NCBI RefSeq assembly: GCF_901709675.1
Contig: NC_051089.1
Location: 5,126,476 to 5,190,475 of the forward strand
From: Syngnathus acus
Taxonomy: Eukaryota > Chordata > Actinopteri > Syngnathiformes > Syngnathidae
Length of the DNA stretch: 64,000 nt
Direction of reading: 5' to 3'
Positions 55,001-64,000 of the stretch are shown here, one piece after another (the stretch's first letter is position 1; each line of letters begins with the position of its first letter). Under the pieces are notes generated by a model that made no database searches, had not been told where the DNA came from, and saw only the letters and a program-made list of their open reading frames with translations. The translations under genes and the position numbers were made by a program.

Positions 55001-57801
55001 TTCTTTCCTATAGGTGCCTTTATTCCAGGTGTACCCGTGCAGCCCATCATTCTGAGATATCCGAATAAAATAGTAAGTTGCGACATACGGATCTGTGTGC
55101 GTCCCTAACCGTGTGTCAACTGAACATACGTGTGCTTTTCCAGGACACAGTAACATGGACTTGGCAGGGTTTCAGTTCGTAAGTGTGCTCATCACACCAA
55201 ATCATCTTTCCTTATCAAATAACAACCGTGCACATAAAATAATTCCTTGATTTGATGCATTTCATGACACCTACTGATTAAATCGTGTGCAGGAGGACAT
55301 TGCTACTTCTAACGCTGTGTCAGCTGTACACCACGGTGGAGATCGAGGTAAATTAGGCTTCAACGTTTGTTTTAAACACGATAGACAAAGAGCATGCCGA
55401 ACGAATAGAAAAATTCATTGTATGACTCTGTTCCTGCAAAATTATATTTTCTATAATAAATATGTGGATGACTACTGTCAAAATGTTGATATTGTGTCAC
55501 TGTCATCTTGTGTTCTTTAGTTTCTGCCTCCTCACATTCCCACGGAAGAAGAGAAAAAAAGCCCTGCTTTGCTCGCCAGCAAAGTGAGAGACATCATGGC
55601 CAAGTGGGTAAAAAAACATATGCAATGAGTCCGACTGGGATTTTTCTGTACGTATCGTGCTAAACGACGCCTGCAGGGCTTTGGGCGTTCCCGTGACGGA
55701 CCACACCTACGAGGACTGCCGTCTGATGATCTCGGCCGGCGAGTTGACGCTGCCAATGGAAGCCGGCCTGGTTGAATTCACCAAAATCAGTCGAAAACTC
55801 AAGTAGGACGATTAGCAGCTTGGCTTTGAACTGACACATCATGAACCTGCTGTCTTTTTTTTTTTGTAGTATCAAATGGGACAACGTGAGGAAAGAATTG
55901 GACAGTTTTGCTGCCATGGCCATTTCCTGTAAAGGCGGACGCATCACTATCGAGGAGTTTGCCAGCTTTCTAAAGCTCCCCATCAACCCTACCCTGGAGG
56001 AACTCTTTGCGCTCTTTGACCGGGTATAACAATTCATATCTTTGTAATAAATTTTGAATTATTCACAAGACATATGGCACAATTTTCACCTATGCTTTTG
56101 TCATAATACTCAAATAGGCAGGTCAAATTTTTGGTGTTTAATTTCACACTAGCTAGGTGGACAAGTCAATCTATTGGTATGCAGCAGTGGCAGAGCTAGA
56201 AGGGGGGGCCACAGGGGCACTGCCTCCCTGAAATATGCTTTGGCCAGACCAGATAATATAAATGATATTAAAATAATTTACTGGCTCATCTCTACTTTCA
56301 TGTGTATGGTTCTTTCACAGAATGGCGATGGCACCATAGATTTCAGAGAATATGTCATCGGCGTGACCATCTTGTGTCGACCTGCTAACACTGATGATGT
56401 GCTGCGTATGGCTTTCCGGGTATGTTCATTTTGCGATCTAAAATGACAACTGAACGTTATTCCACTGATGTTAGAGAAGCGTAGATGAGACGACTGAAAG
56501 CCGAGTGTGTGGCTCTGCTGTGAAATGGAAGCAGACAGCCGCATTCAAAGACATTTGGATCATGTCACGGTAATAATCTGTGTCTGCTGCCGAGCGCCTT
56601 GGGAGTCTTGGGAGTCAGTCTCGGAGTCAATTTACCCCTGACCAGGACAACAAATGTGGTTTCGGAAAAGGACTGCAAAAAACAATAGAATGCTATTACA
56701 AAGTTTCCCTTTCAAGATGAACTTGCACAGGAGAAACTTTGTGGTATGTTTACCTGCACAGGCGTATCATTCAAATATTTCTTTTTGTTTTAGCTGTTTG
56801 ACACTGACGAGGATGAGAAAATCACCCGGGAGGAGTTCACGGCGCTGCTGCGCTCCGCTTTGGGCGTGTCTGATCTCAACATGGTCAAACTTTTCAAGGA
56901 AATTGACGCCGACGCCTCGGGGTTTATCACGTTCAGTGAGTACGCCACGTTTATCACTTCTGGAATTTACACTGGTGCATTGGGTTATGAGTTTAATTCG
57001 TTGCAAGAGGTGGATATTTTTATATTGTGATATATTGTCTGTCTATATGTGTTGCTGCACCGTTTGTGCGATTTTCTGTCACTTGAAGCATAACGCCGCT
57101 ACGTAGATGCTATTTCTTAGCCCATCTTTGGGGTTTCTTATTTCTAGCGAGACAAAGTTGGGTGGTTGTTTTAAATACTGAATGTGTTTAGTAAAATTTT
57201 GCAATATAGTGAATCATTGCAGTTTTACGCTGGATAGAAACTGAGCGCTGTCGCAAAATAACCCAATTAAATGACACCCCCCAAAAAGTTTTTAATTGTC
57301 TACAAGATGGTGTGAAAGATCTACTGATGTTTTAAAGAATAAATCAACTCACTCCAACGTAGATCCCCGACACCAAGATGTCACCAGATGACATTCAAAC
57401 AATACTAAATGCAGAACTTATGGCCGTGTGGAATTGATTTATGTATTTAAAAAAAATTAATTTTCTTTAGGTGCAAATGTGTGTGTGAAAATGTGTCCTG
57501 CAGATGGCAGCAATGTCCACCAAAAATCACATTTTCCAGTCTTGACTCAAACTCTAAAAATAGTTCTTCCATTTGGTATTCCGTGACAAGTCCGCAAATA
57601 AATTAGAAAATATTTTTTGGGGATCCCTCAGGTGAATTTCAAAGCTTTGCCACAAGCCACCCGGAGTACGCCAAGCTCTTCACCACCTATCTGGAGCTTC
57701 AGAGGTATCAGGCAATCCAGGAGGCCACGCCTGGCGAGCTGGAGCTGAGCGGTGCAGGCGAGAATCAAGAAGACAGCATCTCGGACAAGAAGGACGACTA
57801 A
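52029..57801 (+). CDS. lpcat2: Lysophosphatidylcholine acyltransferase 2 (LPCAT2/lyso-PAF acetyltransferase)
   Basis: ER and lipid-droplet enzyme that re-acylates lysophosphatidylcholine and, in mammals, acetylates lyso-PAF to platelet-activating factor. Fourteen coding exons, all GT/AG and in phase: 52029-52139, 52352-52494, 53908-54125, 54274-54386, 54501-54561, 55014-55072, 55144-55178, 55293-55347, 55521-55603, 55677-55802, 55870-56023, 56321-56419, 56794-56935, 57632-57801; 522 residues (human 544). Hydrophobic membrane segment about 38-69. Acyltransferase motif I HSTFFD (H127, D132), PVLVSRKDPDSR block, motif III EGTC (201-204), motif IV PGVPVQP. EF-hand loops at 385-396 (DRNGDGTIDFRE) and 422-433 (DTDEDEKITREE) are canonical; a third at 457-468 (DADASGFITFSE) keeps most ligands. 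The C-terminus ends KKDD, an ER-retrieval-type signal. Exons 7 and 8 are tiny (35 and 55 nt) and encode a Leu-rich stretch. Lpcat1 is excluded by overall fit; Lpcat4 lacks such EF-hands. Confidence 0.96.
52617..52820. mobile_element. Palindromic MITE in lpcat2 intron 2 (long form)
   Basis: Left end TGAAAATGAAGCTTC with TTTGCTTCATGAACCAG, right end ACTGGTTCATGAAGCAATTT and GAAGCTTTC form inverted repeats about 35 bp long around a 125-bp centre. The centre (GGTTTAAAT ... CATGTAGAAGAGTC) aligns with that of the copy at 59481, so both descend from one ancestor. Confidence 0.8.
54147..54201. repeat. (ATATT)11 pentanucleotide array next to lpcat2 exon 3 donor
   Basis: About eleven uninterrupted TATAT/ATATT units begin 21 bp after the exon 3 splice donor (54126) inside a 148-bp intron. 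Length changes would alter a short intron close to its 5' splice site. Confidence 0.95.
56183..56262. mobile_element. Fragment of the GTGGCGGAGCTAG repeat in lpcat2 intron 11
   Basis: CAGTGGCAGAGCTAGAAGGG followed by GGGGCCACAGGGGCACTGCC resembles the left end of the element at 1766-2000 and the common teleost CAGTGGCGGAGCTAG repeat. The opposite end is missing. Confidence 0.5.
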
Positions 57802-59480
57802 CCCAATTTGTGGTCCGCTCGTTTTGGTCGCAAGAACCACGTCGCAGGTCATGTCGCTTGCTTTTTTTTAATGGACATTTTTAAAACGCTTTTCTTTTCA
57901 GTCTTAGTAGTGCCTTAGAGGGCAGACACTAATTCCATGCGTTTTGGAGCACCTGTCAAAAATGTGTTTGGTCACAACACTCCCCCTTTTCTTGTACTTG
58001 CTTTGTTTTGTCCTTGAATTTCTTAGGGCACAAAAAATGGCGGAGACAAGAAGTTTAGTCATCAGTAGACAGACAAAAAAATGTCTCAAGAACAAAATCC
58101 TGAAAAGACACAGGAAGTGAGCCATGCTGGTTTGAAGCCAGTATTTTAGCCATCTTGGCCATTTTTCTTCCCACAGTTTGCTACCAAACTAAGCAAAACT
58201 GAGGTTTGTTTTTAAAAATTCAGCCTTTAAGCCTACTTTACTTCGCAACCTGAAATTTGGTACTGCGACTTTTACTCGAATAAGGAACCAATATAAATAT
58301 AGAAAAAAATTTGATTTGAATAATTGTATCTAATAATTTGATAAACAAATTCAAAATAATTACAAATAAAATAAATCCATTTGTTGTGTTCACCCTCAAG
58401 ACAACAAATAAAAAAAATCAGTGTTTGGTGTTTTTAACTGTTGATTATTGTGCTTTGGCTTGCTCTGTGCATTATTCCTTGTGTGCTTTCCACCTTATGT
58501 GACTTTCTTTTGAATTTACCGTGCCCACACCTTCCTTTGTTTTACATAGAGGCAAAGGGTTTCAGTGTAATTAGTCTACACAAAGCTTTATTAGATTTCC
58601 AAGCTAGCAGATGTTGTATGTGTGTACTCAGGGACAGGGACCTTTGTAAGACAGCTGTATAATTAGCCAGAGCTTTTGCTTTGCATGTTCTGTTTATTTG
58701 CATACCCGCTCGACTTGCTGAGACAGCACTAAGTCAACTCCAGCGCAAATAAAATAGGGCAATTTGTGAGCAAAAAGCCAAGGAGTGTATTCCAGAGGGC
58801 GTTCACACGAACAAACAGTTATGTTTTCTGTTGTTTTGTCGACTTTGCAAATTTTGAAAGTAAAACAAGAATATTTGTGTAATTAATATTGTTTTGCACA
58901 CAAAAAAACTTTTGTAATGAGGCACACGTTGACTTAATGGGCTCTGTCATTCAACGAGTCACCACATGGTGGCAGCAGTCATCTCGCTTGGTTTTCTTTA
59001 TATTTGTAGACCTCTCTTCAAGCATGATATTACTGTACTCCGAAAGACATGATCTTCATTTCAATGTTACAACAAATGTTTATATTGTGAACACAAGAAA
59101 ATGTGCAATTGTGACATTTCATTGTGATTGTACTAAAAATAAAAACATTGAACGAGTCACGAGTGACTCCTCCTTTTATCCATCAATATATAAAGATTAT
59201 AGCAAATAAATACCTGGTTGTGGGCTCCTCCTTTTCCCTAACAATTTAAGAGAATAATAAAATAAACACAGCCCTCTTTTTGATGCCTCACCCTTCCTCC
59301 TATTTCCCATTTATCTTAACAGATATACAATAAATGTCCATCAATCAATAAAAATATTGAAAAATATAGTTTTCCCATCAAATAAACAAGAGTGAATACC
59401 CAATCAAGACAGCAGCACTGTAATGTGATGTGTTGCAGATTGTAACTAAGCATCACTATTGATCTGATGCCTTATCCATC
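57802..59480. other. lpcat2 3' UTR and downstream flank
   Basis: Non-coding after the stop. AATAAA-like signals occur in AT-rich sequence at about 58368-58378 and 58407-58412; the transcript end is likely here, giving a 3' UTR near 600 nt, but no single signal stands out. The DNA from 58440 to 59480 is AT-rich with several AATAAA hexamers and no recognised gene. Confidence 0.45.
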
Positions 59481-59669
59481 TGAAATGAAGCTTCAAATAT
59501 GCTTCACGAACCAGTTGGTTGGAACTCTTTGGTTTAAATAAATGGATTTAAGAAATGATAAGTCAGTGCCCTTATATCCCAATTATGAACAAAGACTGCC
59601 ATCTAGAAGGGTCATAAAATACAAAAACTGGTTCATGAAGCAAATTTGAAGCTTCATTTTCACATCACC
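59481..59669. mobile_element. Palindromic MITE downstream of lpcat2 (long form)
   Basis: The left end TGAAATGAAGCTTCAAATAT, then GCTTCACGAACCAGTTGG, is mirrored by AACTGGTTCATGAAGCAAAT, then TTGAAGCTTCATTTTCACATCAC at the right. The centre carries TTTAAATAAATGGATTTAAG and CATCTAGAAGGGTC, matching the copy at 52617. No reading frame. Confidence 0.8.
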
Positions 59670-61836
59670 AATGTCCTGTGAATATTCTATACAGTGTACA
59701 TTTAAAATCCAATGATTCTACATATAACGTTGGGTCCACGTTTCACTGTGCATGTCCTTTGCACGTGCACCAGCGAGATAAATGATTTTGGGGCTGGTGG
59801 CTTTATTAAAAGCCCCACCGCTAAAACAAACTTGTGAATTCCACCCTTCAATTGGATTTAACCTTTTCAAAGCGTCTCATTTCATTTGGATCCAAGATGA
59901 TGAGATCAATGGAGGCACGTGCCTCTTGTCCCTTTTAAAGATGCTGGGACTTGGTCCTGTGTGCCCCCCCATCCTCTCACTAACACGCATGCAGGCGCAC
60001 ATACGCACACCCTTAGCCATCCTCCCTCTTACATTGTATATTGCTGTATCCATTTCAGCAGCGCCTGGGGGCTAATCCTGTCGCAGCAGATTGTGGGAGA
60101 TACGCACCCACTAATGTGATTTGGTGGCAGGACCTGGCTGAGCAAGCATGCAGCCTCGGTTAGGAGCCCACGCCGCGCACGGGTATCGAACGCATGGCGA
60201 AGACAACGGGCCGGCCCGGCGAGTAAAGGTCAGAAGAAATAGGGCTTGTTAAGTTTTTGCTAAGCACTAGAATTCATTTATACTGATTTTCAAATGAAAT
60301 GTCAAAAGTGGCACAATTTGGAATTCAGTAAGAACAGGCCTCAAAAGTTTCATATCAAGACTTGAGCTCAGTGAGACGTCTCAAGTGGGTGTGGCAGCTC
60401 TCTGTCAGGATGTTGCAGGGGAAGGAAAGGCTGATGTTTAAGATTTATTATTAGTAGTGAACTGAAAAAGTGTGATGTTAATATTGGGAGGTTTAACTGC
60501 GTTATGATTTAAAATTAGAATGTCATCATGAAAACATTACATTCCACTTGGGTGAGTATTTTCAAGGGAAAATTGCAGGAACAGGAACAAACTGTTATTA
60601 TATGTGCTCTATGTCCTTGGAATGGATCATTCCTTTTTATGAAAACAGGATGAAGTCTCAAAAACACGCACAGACGTTAACTAAATCCATAAAAACATTT
60701 TGCTAATATTAGCTGAGCATATGCATGTTAATTATTGTCGTAGAGTTGTTAAAAATCTTTATATGTAATATAAACATGATAGGAACATCCTGGGTTGATG
60801 TTTGTAATGCAAACCGTATCAACATGCCTACAAGTTTAGGGTAATATTGTTTGCTTTCTGTTTGCATGTCACCTCAGAGATTAGCAGCTTGTTAGCAAAT
60901 TTGATCAGCTTTGATGTTTATAGCCTGTGAATGGCAAGCAAATGTAGCAGTTTTTGGAAGGCAAGCTGTTCACACCATTGTAAATGAACTTTGACTGGTT
61001 TAGTGGTACCTTTGGTACCAAAGTGCTTGTTTTAGCAGGTTACAATCAAGGCTGGCAATTTAGCATACCTCATTAGCTTACCAACGCTTTGTCAATAAAT
61101 GTCAATGACATCCAGGGATCATCTCTCCCTGGAATTAATGCCAGTTTCCTTTTTTTGTCCCCCGAAGGCAAAAGCCAGCGTGCCGTGTTTTAATATTATT
61201 ATTTTGTGTCCAATTTAGAACACAGGCCTCATGAAAATCCCCTTAACTCCTGAGGTCTTGGTCTCTGGCAACTGTTTGGTAGGGCTCATCAGGGAGTTCC
61301 TCCAGACCTCATTGTTAGGTTTCCTTATCGTGCCAGATGACACCTTGTTGATTCCCTCCCTACATAATTCTCTCAGTGAAGTGATTGTTCCCCATTTCCT
61401 GCGTGATGGCTTGTCCAAACAGTGAAGGTCCAGGCCAGGGCAGATCCGCATGAAACGTCAGTGGTGTGACGGTGCTAGCTGCACAAGAGGTTTATTTTCT
61501 TGCCCCTGTGCTTTGGGTGGTTCACAATTGTTTGATTGGTTCACTTGTTCTTTGGACGAAGGGCATCAACGGACTCATCAGAGGTTATGTGTATTGGCAG
61601 TGTGAAACGGTAAATCACAATTTGGCTTACCTTGCTTTTAACGTTGGCAGGTTACGTAAACTAAATATTATGTAAGGCACACAAATTCAATCACAACTAC
61701 TGACTGTTAGCATTAAATCCTCAAATGAAAAATCCCAAGAATCCAAAAATCCGCAGATGAAAATGCATGCAATAGAACATAAATGAAATATTAGCTAAAC
61801 CTTTTCAAATTTATGATAATAGGTGCAACATCAGTA

Positions 61837-61905
61837 CCGTATTTTTCGGACTAAAAGTCGCTCTGGAGTACAAGTCGCATCCGCCATAAAAGTGAAATTA
61901 CATTT
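61837..61905. mobile_element. End of the ACCGTATTTTTCGGACTA repeat class
   Basis: ACCGTATTTTTCGGACTAAA then AGTCGCTCTGGAGTACAAGT and CGCATCCGCCATAAAAGTG match the widespread vertebrate repeat with a CCGTATTTTCCGGACTATAAGTC-like terminus. The terminus is shared, inverted, with the element ending near 18070. Confidence 0.6.
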
Positions 61906-63548
61906 CTTTATCTACAACTTTATTCTAATGCACATTTTCAACTCCCCCTTATGGACTACCATGACCGAGATCTGGACTTGATCTCCACAGATATCCAAGG
62001 AAGATCGGTTTGGCGGACAAAATTCTCCCAACGCACCTTTTAGTCAATATCCAGAACAATCACCGATTGGGAAAAATATGTTCCCTCTCAATCATCGTCC
62101 CTCAAGGATTCTGAGTTAATTATCTGAACAGTCTGGGAAAGAACGCCAATACTTGAGAGGAAGTAGCTTCTCCATGTATGGAGTATAAAATCCCACAGAC
62201 ACTCCAAAATCCTCTTTTGCGTGCAAGTAAGGATACTCCTCACGCACGATGTGGGTCAATACGGTAAAAGGCAGAAGGTTGTGACTGTAGCTGGATGCAC
62301 CAGAGGTTCATGGTGTGACTTCTGCGAGGCTACGTCTCGTTTCATTACCTTCTCATCTTGAAGGTCAACAAGCCGAGCGACTAAACCTTAAGAACGGGAC
62401 AGACAGACCGAGGAGTGCGATCGAGGTAAGGATGAGTTGAAATCAACTTGACTTTTAAAGCAGCAACGGGGAAATGTTACGGGTTCAGTCAGCGCAGTCC
62501 GGTCGGAGTTGCACCCGATGCCTGCTGCCAGATGCACAATATGCCAAACAAACAGAAGTCATCTTCTTTTCTTGTTACCTGCTCCTCTTCACTGCAGTTA
62601 ATCAATCTCCACACAACACAACAACCGAGCCTATTAGGCTTTTATAAAACAAACCCCCCGAAGAGCAAAGAGGACAGTCATTGACTTTAATGGGATGAAC
62701 TGATCAAGCATATCTAATAGAAATCATTCCCCCTGGCAAAAGCTGATGTGCAATTGAATTACGTGTGGAACACAATGCTTTTACTGCTTCTTAGAAAAAA
62801 CCCTAATTTGATCACTTTAGTGCAGAGAAGAAACAGATAATGTAAACATTATTTTTTGCAAGTTTACTTGCATGCAAAATTGGAGTTAGAATTTGTGTAA
62901 TGCTAAATGACAACTCAAACTAAACACTCTGATACAAACAAAAGTTTTGTGAAGGCTGTATTTGTGTTTGTATCCTTAACTAAACTTAATTGTAATATAT
63001 TAAGATTGTGTTTAGGACCAAAGTTGGAAGCATCTATGGAAGTTTGTGACGAGTAGAATGGCAACGATTAATCGATTAATCAACAGGTAATCGGTTAGCA
63101 AATAAATGGATATTTATTTTTTTATGCTTAATTAATCGTGAAAAAAACTTTCATTTAAACTGTCCAAATCATTAGAATTTCAGCTAGTGCACCATGATTG
63201 GGTTACACCATTTGATTACCCACAAAATTACCCACGATTTTTTTTTTTTTTTTTCTAAAGAAGCTTTTCTCAGTAGTTTTCTTTTTTTTTTTTTGTAAAT
63301 AAATATCTTGGTTCAGTACAATCTGCATTCCTGCCTCCCTGCTTTTGGTTTCTCAAGCAAGCACTCTATAAAATAAATGACCAACCGTTTTTCTTTTTGT
63401 TGCGTTATCTTTAGATCACTATTCGTGCCTAAATAAATTGATTTACTTTTTGATTAAATTATATACTGTATTAATGGCATGAAAAGCCTACACTATAGGG
63501 GGCAGTAATGAGGGTCCTTGGGGTTGCGCGAGGGAGGCGATGTGTGTG

Positions 63549-63612
63549 TGGTGGGGGGGGGCTATGCCGACATTTGCCCCCCCCCCCCCCCCCCCCCCCT
63601 GTCAACACTGGG
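63549..63612. repeat. G-run / long C-run / G-run cluster
   Basis: A run of G near 63552-63560, an uninterrupted run of about 24 C bases at 63576-63599 and a GGGGGG run near 63611 lie within 65 bp. The C run could form i-motif or G-quadruplex (other strand) structures, and the runs could pair with each other. Run length may be affected by sequencing error. Confidence 0.85.
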
Positions 63613-64000
63613 GGGCATGATTGGAATCCAAGGAGTGGAAACCTGGACTGGCCAAGGTAAATAGAAATGTTCAGAATCCAATTAATATTCGCATGATTTA
63701 AAATAATTGTTTTTGACTTTCTAGGTTGGGTGCACGTGACAGGGGGTGATGGTGCAGCGGGAAAGACTCGTTTCCATTGGCCTTTTATTATACTAAATAA
63801 ATGTAGAGAGTTGACAGAATGCACATGATGCATTCATGAGAACTTGAGCTCTTCATGCACAACAACAAAATAAATAAACACAAGAAAAAGCGCATCCAGT
63901 TGAAAGTGCAGACAAAGTGGCCAATTATGGTCCATCACGTGGATGGGAAACCCGGTTAAAAAAAAAAAAACAGCCTTTTTTTTTTTATTAGCGTCTCTGG

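Larger units (their letters stand above)
59670..64000. other. Repeat-containing DNA after lpcat2, no gene recognised
   Basis: In the usual vertebrate order capns2 or slc6a2 would follow, but no exon of either was seen. A frame at 61215-61451 (minus, 78 residues) resembles nothing I recognise. The stretch 61950-62440 has an LTR-like look (AGTATAAAATCCC near 62180) but no paired copy. 63240-63300 holds long T runs, and 63063-63100 repeats ATTAATCGATTAATC-type units. Confidence 0.5.

Noticed and set aside
61215-61451. Minus-strand 78-residue frame suspected of being a transposon protein piece
   Set aside because: No motif identified, and the plus strand is also open here; kept out of the gene list.
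61950-62440. Solo LTR
   Set aside because: A TATA-like AGTATAAAATCCC is present, but no matching TG...CA ends or target duplication were found.
59670-64000. Exons of capns2 or slc6a2 expected after lpcat2
   Set aside because: No frame resembling a calpain small subunit or a noradrenaline transporter was found on either strand.

Overview
The window is a piece of a ray-finned fish (teleost) chromosome. Three spliced protein-coding genes, all on the + strand, can be rebuilt exon by exon: the Iroquois homeobox gene irx6a (about 4.07-7.46 kb), the gelatinase gene mmp2 (43.27-50.25 kb) and the lysophosphatidylcholine acyltransferase gene lpcat2 (52.03-57.80 kb). The order IRX6 - MMP2 - LPCAT2 is the vertebrate IrxB-cluster neighbourhood (human 16q12.2). 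Short introns, compact spacing between mmp2 and lpcat2, and teleost-type repeats (LINE tails ending in ATCT repeats, hAT-like MITEs, CCAT arrays) point to a teleost. The species cannot be read from the sequence.

Layout. 1-3.9 kb: DNA upstream of irx6a, presumably the irx5a-irx6a interval, with a CRE palindrome and a TATA box close to irx6a. 4.07-7.46 kb: irx6a in six coding exons, 502 residues. 8-43 kb: a 35-kb gene desert with no convincing cellular gene. It has patches of GC-rich or homeobox/POU/SOX/TCF-site-rich unique sequence that look like the conserved enhancers known from Irx clusters, mixed with decayed mobile elements: two LINE reverse-transcriptase remnants, one gag-like coiled-coil remnant, MITEs and microsatellites. 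43-51 kb: mmp2 in 13 coding exons, 651 residues, with three identical-length fibronectin-II exons and a recognisable hAT-type insertion 39 bp before exon 4. 51-58 kb: lpcat2 in 14 coding exons, 522 residues, with acyltransferase motifs, EF-hands and a C-terminal KKDD. Its start lies about 0.9 kb after the mmp2 polyadenylation signal. 58-64 kb: repeat-rich DNA without a recognisable gene.

The three genes are not an operon and share no pathway: irx6a is a developmental transcription factor, mmp2 a secreted matrix protease, lpcat2 an ER/lipid-droplet phospholipid-remodelling enzyme. The desert between irx6a and mmp2 most likely holds Irx regulatory elements. I found no sign of a novel multi-gene system. 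The most useful observations are a palindromic MITE family present four times, an 8-bp-TSD hAT-type insertion close to an mmp2 splice acceptor, two interstitial telomeric tracts in opposite orientation, a 184-bp tandem duplication, a better-preserved third EF-hand in Lpcat2, and an irx6a stop codon that straddles a possible splice donor.
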